Origin: Orobanche coerulescens
Lineage: Eukaryota > Streptophyta > Magnoliopsida > Lamiales > Orobanchaceae
Direction: 5' to 3'
Assembly: GCA_033398695.1 (NCBI GenBank)
Contig: CM065802.1
Coordinates: 136,510,096 to 136,574,095, forward strand
DNA: 64,000 nt
The notes under the pieces were generated by a model, which had not been told where the DNA came from, did not search any database, and saw only the letters and a list, made by a program, of their open reading frames with translations. Position numbers and translations under genes: made by a program. Position 1 is the stretch's first letter; the number at the start of each line of letters is the position of its first letter. Positions 44,601 through 57,600 of the stretch are shown piece by piece.

Positions 44601-47600
44601 CTGGAGCCGCATGAAGTACTATCTGCGAAAGAGAACCTGGAAGATAAAAGCCATGACTAGATGGTTCAGATGGAACTTTCGTTTGTCCCCCAAATATGTA
44701 TTCAGCAAGTACATATGTTAGGTCTTTGAATTCTGTTTTGTCTTTCACTTCCTCAAAATCACGTAATCCCACACAATGTGACAGAAGAATCTTCAGAATA
44801 CGCGCGCGATCACGAACATCATATTTTAAGTCACACTGGGCTAGTTCAAGCACATACCCTACAGTTACTCGCAGTTCAGCCATATCTTCTACATTAGCAC
44901 GTAATAGGACCTGGAAAGATATGAAAACAGATCGTAAATTAATCAAGAAAAAGGGAAGTGCACCTCCATTAGTCAAACATCAATAACGGTTAATTATGCT
45001 TTATCATACATTATATTGAACAAATCATCTTCATAGAATAATACGCAAGAAATTAAAGAAAACTAAAAATTAATTATGTCATGATCCAGTGACAAAAAAA
45101 TGTCAGTAAGTATAGTGAGGGGAGCATTTCATAGGTTCAAATACTGGGGTCACTGTGAAATACGGCTGAATTTACCCGTAATACGAATAACATAACAGAA
45201 AGAGCAACTAACAAATACAGTTCAGGACTAAAAGAAAGATAAATTTAGAAGGTATGTTTCTATGTATGCCATTGCAGCTGGCAAGAGAAGGTAAGAATAA
45301 AATGCCCTCGGATGGAAAACTGTTGGCACCTCAGACAACCACCTTAACAAATGAGGGGTTATATCAAGGTGCACCTCAACAGCCTTTTCAAGCATAAGTA
45401 TGCTGTTTTCCACATCAGGCTAGTAAAGCTAAACGAAAAATAGGTATTTCCTTTGTATAGTGAGTCGTCAAGTGTCTACTACCTTAAGTTAGCGAGTGCC
45501 CTATTGCACTTTAAATGCTAGACCTTTAGTCTATATGCCCACTAATAGTGGCTAAAATCTATTTGGTTTCTTTCGGGCCTGTTTGTTTGGGATGGTATTC
45601 AAAATCCTGGGTATTTTGAATGTTGTGAATAGTACATATTCTTCTTTTTATAGGATTGAGAATCCTTAGCTTTTACTGTAGATGTCAATCATGTCTATGT
45701 CTGAAAAAGTAGATGATTTTGTATTATTATATAGTACTTGGTTATATTATTTAAAGATAAAAAAGAGGAGCGAGGGAAGCAGTTGAATTTTTTAAAATAT
45801 AAAAAGCGGAACTAAAAATACTTGTATTTTTTAAATCTAAAGAGCAGAGAGAAAAGCAATTATATTTTTTAAATATAAAAGGGGAGAGAAGAGATGGTGT
45901 GACATAAAATATATAGAGGATGTGTAAGAAGTTGTGCTAGGTATATGAATTTTGAGTCCTAGAACAAATGCGTATTGGAATTTAGACATGATCATGCATG
46001 AATTTGTTATATGCACTTCAACAGCCTTTTCAGTCACAGGTATGTTGCCTTTCACATTAGGCTAGTGAAGTTAACCCAGAAGGTCCACAAAATACGTCTG
46101 CATCGATATCAACAAATAGGTATTTCCTTTGTATAGTGTGCCGTCTAATGTTTACTACCTTAAGGCCTAGTTCGGTATTGCAAAAATTGATGCAGCTCTG
46201 ATGTGAATCTGAATTTAAACAGATTTGTGTTTAGTAAATATTATTTTTATCATGGTTTTAAGATGTAAAATATTAATTTCCAGCGTAAAGCAGCTTCTAA
46301 AAGCAATCCTAATGCTGCTTCCAAAATCTGCTGCGAGTGACCCATAAATGCTAAAATAAAAAAATTCCTTTTTTCATCTACCAAACACTGTACAACAACA
46401 ACAACATCAGAGCCTTAGTCCCAAAATGCTTTGGGGTCGGCTAACATGAATCAATCTCTGAAAACGTCAAGTTGTCTCCAATAAAACAGTCCTCAAACAC
46501 AATCAACCACCCGAATTCTCTCCCTCCACGTCGTACTATCCAACGCCATAACTTCTCCAATCCAAAGAAACCTCATATCATTCTCAATCACTCTTATCCA
46601 TGTCTGTTTAGGTCTTCCTCTACCCCTCACCGGCCTATGCGCTCCCAATTCTTCAAGCCTCTGCACCGGTGCATCAATCGGCCTCCGTCTCACATGTCCG
46701 AACCATCTTAACCGATTCTCCAACAGCTTATCCTCTATAGGGGCCACTCGTACTTCTTTCCTAATCACATCATTTCTAAGTCGATCCTTTCTCGTATGGC
46801 CACACATCCATCTTAGCATACGCGTTTCCGCCACATTCATCTTATGCACATGACTATATTTTACAGCCCAGCATTCAGTGTCATATAAAAGTGCAGGCCT
46901 AATTGCTGTTCGGTAAAATTTTCCCTTTAATCTGTAAGGTACGCCTGGATCACATAATAACCCCATTGCACTCTTCCATTTCAACCATCCCGCCTTAATC
47001 CTATGGGCCACGTCACCGTCTAATTACCCATCCTTTTGAAGAATAGACCCAAGATAACGAAAAAACTCCGATCCTCGTATAACATTACCATCAAAAGTGA
47101 TTGTATCCGCCTCTCTACTTCCAATTCTACTAAAGCTACACTCCAAATATTCAGTCTTACTTCTGCTCAGCCTAAAACCACGAGTTTCGAGCGTATTTCT
47201 CCAGAGTTCCAACTTTCTTTCAACTCCGTCCTTCATTTCATCAACCAATACTATGTCATCTGCAAACATCATGCACCAAGGAATATCGAGGTCAATTCAT
47301 CCATGACTATGGCAAAGAGGAAAGGACTAAGAGCCGAGCCTTGATGCACTCCAATCATAATAGGGAATTCCTCAGTCCTTCCCACGGTAGTACGTACACT
47401 TGTACTAGCTCCTTCATATATGTCTCTAATGATGTCAATATACTTCTTAGACACGCCCTTTTTGGCTAATGCCCACCAAAGTACCTCTCTTGGTACCTTA
47501 TCATAAGCTTTCTCTAAATCAATAAAAACCATATGCAAGTCTTTCTTCTTATCACGATAGTACTCCATCATCTGTCTCATCAGAAATATTGCTTCCACAT

Positions 47601-48494
47601 TCGATCTCCCAGGCATAAATCCAAATTGGTTTTCTGATATCTCCACACACTTTCTAAGACATTGCTCAATCACTCGTTCCCATAATTTCATGGTATGATT
47701 CATCAACTTAATCCCCCGATAATTAGAGCACTCTTGAACATCGCCTTTGTTCTTATATAAAGGGACTAAAGTGTTTTTCCTCCATGTCAGTGGCATCTTG
47801 TTGTATTTCCAAATCTTGTTGAAAAGTATAGTCAACCATTCGATTCCCCTCTCTCCCAAACACCTCCATCCTTCAATAGGTATACCATCTGGCCCTTCTG
47901 CCTTTTTCGAACCCATTTTCTTTAATGTCATCCGTACTTCACCCTTTTGAATTCGTCGCATAAAATCCCGATTAACCAAATTTGAAGCAATACTTACATC
48001 CCCAATATCTTCCTCACGTTGTCCATTAAATAGGTTATCAAAGTATGCCCTCCATCTTTCTCTTATCTCCTGATCTCCGACCAGTGTTAAACGCGATATG
48101 CGCACTGAAGCGCAAAGGCCTTCTGGAGCATAAGCGCAACGCGATAAGCGCGCTTTTTGAAAAAAACACAAAAGTTGGAAAAAAAATGCATAAAAATAAA
48201 TTTAACATATAATAAGAAAACTAAATTGTCATAAAAAGTGTTAATGATAACCAGCTTCAAACTCAAGGCACATAATCGTGGTAACAAAATAAGATAGAGA
48301 ATCAACTAATTAGTAATAAATCAGTCATAAAGTAGTCACAGATTAGTCATAAATCAGTATACATATACATGCAACAAATATGTATATTCAGTATAGATGT
48401 ATATGCAAGATTGTGTGTGTATATATATATATATACACAATCAGTACCAAGAAGATCAGGGATTGGTATTTATATATATATATATATATATATC

Positions 48495-48535
<41 letters not shown>

Positions 48536-48577
48536 ATACTATATACAAGAATCAGTACCAAGAAGATCAGGGATTGG

Positions 48578-48612
<35 letters not shown>

Positions 48613-51600
48613 TAACTTTATTTTCAAAACCCTGTTAAGTGCGAGAACTGCGAGAACTACCTTTTGTACTCCTAATAATACATAATTTACATCATGTCAA
48701 TGCATACAACCCCTACTGATCATAACCCCTACTATATAGTAGGGGTTATAGATATAGTAGGGTTATCATTAGTAGGGGCTATTATATTTAATAAAAAAAA
48801 TTCAAAAATAATATAAAAGTTGTATTTTATTATAATACCCTTTGAATTAAAAATATTTTTTAATATTTAAAAAAATCTCATTGGTTTAGAGGAGTTCTCG
48901 CAGTTCTCGCACTTAAGAGAGTTCTGAAAATAAAACTCCCCTATATATATATGTATACATATGTGTGTGTGTAAATGTGTGTATACTATATACAAGAATT
49001 AGTACCAAGAAGATCAGGGATTGGTGTTTATATATATATATATGTATATATACATATATATGTATGTATATATATGGGGGTGTGTGTGTGTGTGTATAGG
49101 TATAAATATATACAAGAAAGAAGATAATTACCATAGAAGAGATGAGAAATCCGGCACCTGACCTCGTTCAATCGTTCGAATTTGTTTGTATGTGTGTTTT
49201 GTATCGTTCGTGTATTAGTTCTGTCGGCTGCGTTACATTTTAGGGCTTTTTATGACCCGTTTCTTTAAAAAGGACCCGGTCAACAGTCCAGTCAACAGCC
49301 CGGTCAACAAAAAATTAAAAGCGCGCTTTTTTAGCGCATGTTGCATATCGCTTAAGCGCAAAAAAGGCACAGGAGCGCGCGCTTTTTGAAAGTTGCATCG
49401 CATAACTGAAGCGAAGCGCTAAAACCTCGCATCGCATCTCGCATATGCGCGATTTTAACAACACTGTCTCCGACTAAAACCTTATATCCACATCCTTCAC
49501 ACATTTATCTCTCCCAATATCTCGTGTCCTCCTATCTCTAATACGAGCAATTTTATAAATATCCCTTTCCCCTTCCTTAGTATCTAATTTCGTATACAAT
49601 TCTTGATTAATCTTTGCCCTAGCATCACGGACGGCTTTCTACCAAACACTGTCCAATTTAAAAATTCATCAAAAATTGATTATTTTTAAAGATGAGCAAT
49701 ATCAAATGGAGCCTAAGTTAGCAAGTTCCCTATTGCACTTGAAAGTTGTAGACTTTGCTACATTGCCACCAATAGTGGCTAAAACCTATTTGGTTTCTTT
49801 AAGGCATGTTTGTTCTAGCATTCACTCGGATTTAGAGTTCTGGGTATGCCGAATGTTGTGAATAGTACAAATAATTACTTTTTTGTTTGGAACATGCGCA
49901 AGTTTCATGTGTTTAACCCTTATTTTTTAAACTTCAGATCCTGGTTTTTGGGCTGGGTCCAAATCAAACCCATCAGCGTCCAAACCCATAAGTCGTTGAT
50001 CGACTTCTTCTAGAATTTCGACTTACCGACTAGTGAGTTCCGATCATGGTTATCACAATGCCAAGTCAAGCCAAGCCGCTTAAGTATCTTCAAGAAGACT
50101 AGTCGACAATTCGCCGGACTAGTCGTAACAAGTCGACTAGTCTTTCATATAGTATCCATATGTAATGTAACTAAACACATAAACTTCATAGTCTAAATCA
50201 AAAGTAATAGAAATAATTCTGTTTTTATTACGATCTAGGGTTATGAAATTAGAGAGGAGAGAGAAATACGACCTATGAAAAATAGAGTAGAGTTGTTCGG
50301 ATGGAGAAGACGGCTGGATAACATCATGAGTCGCCGCCTGAGTTCTCGTATCGAGTGTTTTTGGAAAAAGAATGGAATATGCAAGTTATATATGTTAACA
50401 CTTATTTTTTAAATTTCAGATTCGGGTTTTCGGATCGGGTTCTGGATCAAGCCCATCAGCGTCCAAACCGGTAGGTAGTTGATCGACTTTTCTAGAATCT
50501 CGATTTGTCGACTAGTCGTCGACTAGCTGTCGCCGTGATAACCATGGGCTCAGCTGCTGCTGCTGTTGTTTCTTATCGTATTTTCGGAATATAAAAGTAT
50601 ATACACATCTCACACATTTTTCAGCTGTAGACAGGTAACTCATACAAAAAGAAGATCATACCATAATTGGCAATCATCGAAAACCTGGGTAAGCACAGAA
50701 CTCTCACTTGCATTTATCTTGATCAATCAAATCTCAACCAATGTTACCTGGTTCGCGGTACGTTTCGGTACGCGGAACACGTATCGGGTCGTGGTACGCT
50801 ACATATACCGGAACGCGGTACGTTGGGGGTAGGCTTAGTCGGGAAGCTTTTTTAGGATGCGGTACGCGAATTCATTCTTCACACTACGCTAGTATTTTAT
50901 TTTTTTATATATTTTTATTATATATATTTGATCACTTATAAATTTTAATTTATATCATGTTATAATTATATATATTTCCTTGTTATCATATCAATATCAT
51001 CCAATGTTTACAAAAAAGTACACAGTAAGTATAAGTTTATTAAAAATTATGAGAAGATAAACCATAATATATAAAAGGAATAAGTTAAGAAAAAAGGGAA
51101 ATAGATAAATAAAAAGGTACAAAAATGAACAGGTTGAAATTGAGTTGTTGTTTGTATTACTTTAAAAAAAAATAGAAAAAATAAAAAGAAAAAGTGATTG
51201 GCCCTTAGTCAGATGTTGTCTTCCTTCTCCAAGTCCAGTCTACTGGATACGGAGAAAGTCTATATATTTGGGGTCGCCGGATATGGAGATCCAATACGCG
51301 AATGTACCGCGTTCTGGTACGTGCGTTCCGGTTCGTGGGACGAGGGGGTGGTAGAGAATTAGGTAACACTGATCTCAACCATGCATCAGCTTAATGAAGA
51401 TTTATGTCAGCTAACAATCAGCTGAGAACATGCTTGAAACAAAATTTCTTGACAAATATGTGCTAGTGTGATTAGTGGGAAAGTAAAAGGAGCGGAAGGG
51501 AGATCCTTCACTTCACCTACGGGAGGTGAACCGACAGTTTAAGTTGTTAAGTACAATGGACAGGAAGGATTTATTCAACCTGTCCAGAGATGGGAGAGAT

Positions 51601-54600
51601 TCTAATACGGTTAGAACGAATTGACTTATGTAGCTCCTTTCCATCCCTTACCCATTACTTTCTACCAAATCAGGATAAATCTAGTGCATCCCCCTAGTCA
51701 TTTATCTTGATCAATCAAATCTCAACCATGCATCAGCTTAATGAAGATTTATGTCAGCTAACAATCAGCTGAGAACATGCTTGAAACAAAATTTCTTGAC
51801 AAATATGTGCTAGTGTGATTAGTGGGAAAGTAAAAGGAGCGGAAGGGAGATCCTTCACTTCACCTACAGGAGGTGAACCGACAGTTTAAGTTGTTAAGTA
51901 CAATGGACAGGAAGGATTTATTCAACCTGTCCAGAGATGGGAGAGATTCTAATACGGTTAGAACGAATCGACTTATGTAGCTCCTTTCCATCCCTTACCC
52001 ATTACTTTCTACCAAATCAGGATAAATCTAGTGCATCCCCCTAGTCATCCCCTCCTTACAATTCCAAACACACTCACAATGTGAACCAGGAAGGTAAAGA
52101 ACTAACTACTCAAGATTACAAACAGAAGAATCCATAGAGGGCAAAAGGTAAAGAACTAATTACTCAAGATTACAAAGAGAAGGAACCACAGAGGACAAAA
52201 CTTGCAACTAATTACTCAAGATTACAAAGAGAACAATCAACAGAAGACAAAACTTACAAGTTGTGACCACACTTCAGAGTATAGTATAAGCATCATATAA
52301 GACAGCATAATTTATCAACCCCAATAAGCATATGACATATGTGTGCTCCATATCAAGCAAGCATCAGAATGTTTGAGCATATCAAGGATAGTGAAATATT
52401 TTAGATGACAAATAATGGATCAACCCCGAAATAGTGACCCTTCCGGTCTTCAGCTTGTGCAATAACATTCACATGATGCTATGAGAAAACGTGAAACCAT
52501 TTTCACAACCAACCACTTATAAACCAACAGTGAGCCACAACAAGACCATGTAATACAGAGCCAAAAACCAATATTCAAAAGCATCAACCATTGCGGTTTC
52601 CGCTGGTGAGCAGCTGAAGGGTCTTTCAAAGACAGGGTCAGCATATGTGATTGCCATCATTGAGATAATCAGAGACTCTGGAAACATGTCCATAACTAAA
52701 GCAGTTACTTTTAACAAAGAGAACTTGGAAACAATGGCCAGACATCCAACATATCCAGTTTGCCATGGATTTTCTCTATTATGTGTTTTCTTATATAACA
52801 ACATGATACACATAGATATCATAATACGACCACATCTAACCTTAGAAAAGGCAATACCTTCTCCCCAATGACATATATCACTAAATCATGCAATAAAACC
52901 AAATTTTTTCTTCACTAATATTCTAACTCCACAAAAATAACGTCTTCCTATGAGCCATACTATAACAAATACCAATGCCCGTGCAGATTCATATGAAGGT
53001 AAGGAAAGCAAAAAAAAAAATACGACAGTTAACTACCTTGACACAAGCATTAATGATCTGGAGCTTAGTTTCAACCGCCTCCAAAGTAAAGCGTCGAGCC
53101 AGATACTTAAAAACTGTGGGTATCATCTTTAAAATGAGGCTCCCAACGTTGCAGTACTCGCCCACCATCCATATTATCATTGCACGTGCTGCAGGTACAC
53201 ACATTGAATCCAAACCTCGCACCAAATGAACAATGACCTTCCAATAATAAAGATTTACAATACATGATTACTTAGCAAGAAGAAACAATAGTTTGTTTAT
53301 TCTTGTACAGGTAAACAAGGTAGAACCAGCATGATCACCAACCCATATCAACGTAGTATGCAAATATATTTTTGTGTGAACCCAGTACTGAAAATAAAAG
53401 TATCTGTATATCATTTAGTTACACATACACACTCGTCGATTCTTTTGGCAGAGTGAAAAATACAAGAGTCAGCACCATTACATCTGGGATACAACGAGAC
53501 AACGGCAGGCAATGACCTCAACGAGAATGATGATGTTAAATCAAGTACTGAGAGAGTAGATGAACTGGCTGAGACTTTTAAAGTTTGGGCCGTAGTATCA
53601 ATAAGGTGTTTATGATTAAAGATCTTTAAACATGCATAACAACAACATACTGTTTGACAAGTAAGCACCAAATTCAAACTGAAAGAGGAAAAACTCAGTC
53701 TTCCAAAGGAAGTCATAAAATAATGCAACCACTTCAACTTTGTATTATTCATCCTCCTTGACACAATAGTATGCCACCATCTCTTTCGGTTCTTCGGTTT
53801 TACATGAGATTATTTAAAAAAGTCAAAAAAATGTAGGACATGTGCCAACAGTTCATCATAGAAGAAAGGACTCCAGCGAAAGACATCCCATCAAAGGGAA
53901 AGAGGAATCAACACAGTAGGCAACTGCAGTGAGTCAGTGACATATAGATATGCAAATTAATTCTATTATCCCGATTCCAACACCACTGAAGAGTATTCTC
54001 ATAACCAATGCCATCCCAACTACGCAATTAGATCAACCAAACTCGCCATCCAATTTTGTTCTACATATTGAACTTATGCTCATCGTTACAACTGAAGCAT
54101 CAAACAATAATATTTTTAAGGAGACCAAAAGGATAGGTTATAGAAGAAACATAGGAAGGTAGTCCCGCTTTATGTAAAACCAACTTGAGACTTACACTAC
54201 CAAGATTTGAGAGATTCAGATTCTCTTAGTCCAAATTGGCTACTGTATAGTTGACATAACTGCAACAACTTCTTTTCCTTAATACAATATACTTCAGCTT
54301 TTAGATAAAAGGCAACACCTAAATATAAGTTATATAAATTAGTTTACATATGCACACTTAGATCGAATGCTCTACCATGGTAGAGCGATGTAATGGGATT
54401 CAGCTATTCACTATATGTGAATGACGGATGAGCATCCTGCCCTCAGTCTACTCATCCTTCATCAATTAAATATTACAAGCTAATGCATGATTACTAGTGC
54501 AAAATGATGTCTAACTGTTTTCCCAAACCACCAACACCTATATCTAAGTTATTACCACGTACTAATACTATAAAATTCAGCAGCCAGTAAATACAAGTGT

Positions 54601-57600
54601 TTACCCTGAAACTGTTAGACCATGATACATAATTTAACAAATAGGACACTGTTCCATAGTTCTAAACTGAGATATCCACATTTAGAAGTTCCAGTAAGTC
54701 AAGTGATAACACCCATGACAAATATAATGGGCCTTGTACTGGTCTTCCATGCAATTTATTTTAATTCATTCTTCATCTAATTTTAGTCCCCAAAAAATTC
54801 ATGTCCTAAGAAGAATGGTCCTGGATAATTGGACTCCATAAAGTCCGCAAGGGGCTGCTAAGCTGCAGTACCTTCAGTTGAAAGTTTATCCAGTTACAAA
54901 TGTTCATCAGAGTGAGGAATTGCGGGTGGTGGTAGTAGATGGAAAAGACTAGATATGCCACAAAAAACGGAACTAATTTTCACAAGCGCTTAATCAATTG
55001 AAAGTTGGATTCTTGACAAAAATGATGGATCGGGAAATGCAATTATCCAATACAATCACCATAATCAATCTATTCTGTCTTCCCCCCCTAAATCCAAGTT
55101 CCAGTCTTCTTTTACATTCGCATCGAAATGTATGAATCTAAGTGTCGGTATTGTTTGAACCACCACAATTAGAAAATGAAGGTTTTGTAGGAAAAAGGTT
55201 CCCAAACATTCTAGTATGCATGGGACAACTCTTAAACAATTGTATGCAGTAATGGCATCAGAACAGTGAAGGAAAATGCTAACTGTGCTCTTCTCCATGG
55301 CCACAACTATGTTTCGATTCACTTTTCCACTCCCTTTCAGTCTCTACTCCTCCTCCAAGAAATAGTACATGCATCACGAATCCCAATGCATTCCTTCAAA
55401 TACATACATTCCCCAATTCCTACAACACCCAAAATAAAACCAACACTCAAGAAGGTTCTTATGTGTCATGAAATCAGGCAAGTATGCTCTTCTAACTGTC
55501 GGACAGTAATGTTTGAATAAGGGTAATCTGATTTTATTCACATGTCAGTAGATCTCGATGGTAAGAAGTATGAGTAAAAAAGAGCATAAATATAGACCAG
55601 AAGAAGAAGAAGAGACTGACAAACTTACATTCTCATGACTGGGAGGATCTTGTTTTATGATTCCGATGATAGACTTGATTACCTGAACTAATACAACTTC
55701 TTCCCCCAACAATACAACATACCTATTTGAAGTTTCTGAAATTTGTACAACGTCAGAAAACATTAAAATGGAGCGCAAAAGGAAAATAAACGAAAGAGAC
55801 TAACGAAAAAGAAAACTTCAACGCTAGTCACGTAATGAAGAAATAATGATAATTACCAGAAAGAGCCAGAAACAGCAGCCCTTCCAAACATGTTTTGGCG
55901 ACATCAGGGAGTCTTTGTGCACATAAACCAATGGTAGTGACAGTATCAGCAGCAAACCTCCTGTCTGGATCTCTAATATAATCCTAAAAATTACTATTAG
56001 ATAAGCTTCACTTAACAACCCAACGATATTTAGACCAAATCAATCCTGACAATATCAAGTATCAAAGGACTCCATGACCTATTTCCAAAGAAAATAATAT
56101 GTGAATTGCATATATTACTCCTATTAAATAATGATGAACAAAGTACAGTGAATGAATTGCCTTTGATTTTGGGATAAAGTATTGAGGCAAACATTTTGAA
56201 TTGGTGCAATATGAAATAGATAAAGCACAAAAGGACAGAGTAACTAGAATAATACACCAAGGCCTATGTGGACATTTGAAATGGACGTGGGAGACAGTCT
56301 AAATGTCCCTTCGCATTTACAAGATTGCTATGCATTTAAAATCCATATTTCTGTATTTCAATGCAAGTCAAGTCAGCATTCTTTTACAATATATATTATT
56401 CAAATCCTTGAATTCACGTAAGTCATGAATCTTTAACTAAAAGTTAATTCCAAACCCCTCAATAAAATTGCAAAGACATAATAGTGATACCACTGCAAAC
56501 AATAAAAGAAAAGTAAACTCATCATTTTGGTGAATAGCAAACAACCCTGATTGCTTTGTTTCTCTTGTTTAATTTCCGAATTAATCTGAAATAAGCTCAT
56601 AATTGTCGATGCTGTTCAGCAACTCATAACTTTGACCAGGTCAAACTTCACTGCTTCAGCCACATCTTTCATGTGTCATTCTCTTCTCAAGTTTCAACTC
56701 CTTTTCTTCCTTTTTTTCTACCTTCATTTTATTCTACACGTTCAGCTCCAACTTTCACCAGGAAGTGACACCCCCATGCCAAAAACCATTTATATTTTAC
56801 AATAACATCATCAGTTTACCAACCTAATGATTATACTCGAACACCAGTTTGTTACAAAGTGGACGGTTTTATTGTTTGGACTGTTTACCTAATGGCAACG
56901 GCCAGGAAATGGTAGTGGATCAGGCTGGATTTTAGACGTATTGTGTCTGAGAACCACCATCTTTGGTACTGAACTGAAGCAATCAAACCATCCCAGTTTC
57001 TTAAAAATAGAAGGATAAAACAAACCATAAAATGCAAGTACCTGAAACTCCAATAAAATTGAAGAAATTGACGAGTATGTGGCTATAGAGGAAAGTATTT
57101 CGAGCTTCAGAGCTTTTATTTGATATGAATCTGAAGTGCTGGTGAAGAAATCTTCAAAATAAGGGTGAAAGGGCGATGGCATTGTTTTCGCAAAGACCTG
57201 AATGTTGCAAAGGACCTGCAAGCGAAGCGAATTGTAAAGGTGAATTAAGGAAAGGCTGTCAAAATTGGTGCAACTGGTATATGATGCATTGGATCATACG
57301 CACAACAATTGGTATTGAGATTAACCCACATCTCAAGAAAGAGATACGTCGTAGCTAATACTACACATAAGATCTCAGATAACCATAACTGCTACTGAAG
57401 ACTTCAACAGACAAAAACTATTTCAAGTTACAATCATAAATGCTAAGATGACTGAGTTTCATGAGAAGATAATGCCATCGACAAAACAGGCTACTAATAC
57501 AAGAAAAAACCAGCAATAGAGTTGTGAACCACTAAACGCACAATATAATAGTAAAGCAGCACCAGCAGCCATCTGGATATTCAAACATAAAGGATCAGTT

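Larger units (their letters stand above)
48074..49474. mobile_element. Non-autonomous hAT element with 8-bp target duplication
   Basis: 48082-49466, starting CAGTGTTAAACGCG and ending CGCGATTTTAACAACACTG, so the inverted ends share CAGTGTT and TTAAA. The target duplication TCTCCGAC is at 48074-48081 and 49467-49474. The subterminal regions are rich in GCGCGCTTTTT and AGCGCAA words. Inside are long TA/TG microsatellites and three copies of AGTACCAAGAAGATCAGGGA (about 48445, 48554, 49001). No transposase. Confidence 0.92.
46377..49652 (-). mobile_element. RTE LINE with 15-bp target duplication, split by a hAT
   Basis: The LINE body 46392-49637 is flanked by TCTACCAAACACTGT at 46377-46391 and 49638-49652. 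The 3' tail is (ACA)n on the plus strand, with AGCCGACCCCAAAGC-type text on the element strand, the hallmark of plant RTE LINEs. It is 5'-truncated. Without the inserted hAT it is about 1.85 kb. Confidence 0.93.
46161..49716. mobile_element. PIF/Harbinger Tourist-like MITE, split by a LINE
   Basis: 46164-49713 with target duplication TAA at 46161-46163 and 49714-49716. The ends GGCCTAGTTCGGTATTGC and (reverse complement of the right) GGCTCCATTTGATATTGC form an imperfect terminal repeat. Without the LINE it is about 289 bp, a normal Tourist size. The paralogous site at 45485-45487 has a single TAA and no insert. Confidence 0.83.
46007..49875. repeat. Intron duplication, copy 2 (interrupted)
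   Basis: Left part 46007-46163 (CAACAGCCTTTTCA, GGTATTTCCTTTGTATAGTG) and right part 49714-49875 (CCCTATTGCACTT, AATAGTGGCTAAAA, GAATGTTGTGAATAGTAC) flank the Tourist-like element. Confidence 0.75.
44911..53036 (-). other. 8.1-kb intron of the AP-3 beta gene
   Basis: It joins ...QIINACVK to VLLRANVEDMAELRV, a continuous stretch in this family, so no exon is missing. It contains a diverged duplication, a Tourist-like element with LINE, hAT and MITE inside it, a CTAGTCGAC-rich repeat, a second hAT and a recent tandem duplication. All lie between a normal donor and acceptor. Confidence 0.9.

Noticed and set aside
48369..49134. Tyr/Ile ORFs on both strands
   Set aside because: They are translations of TA and TG microsatellites inside a hAT element.
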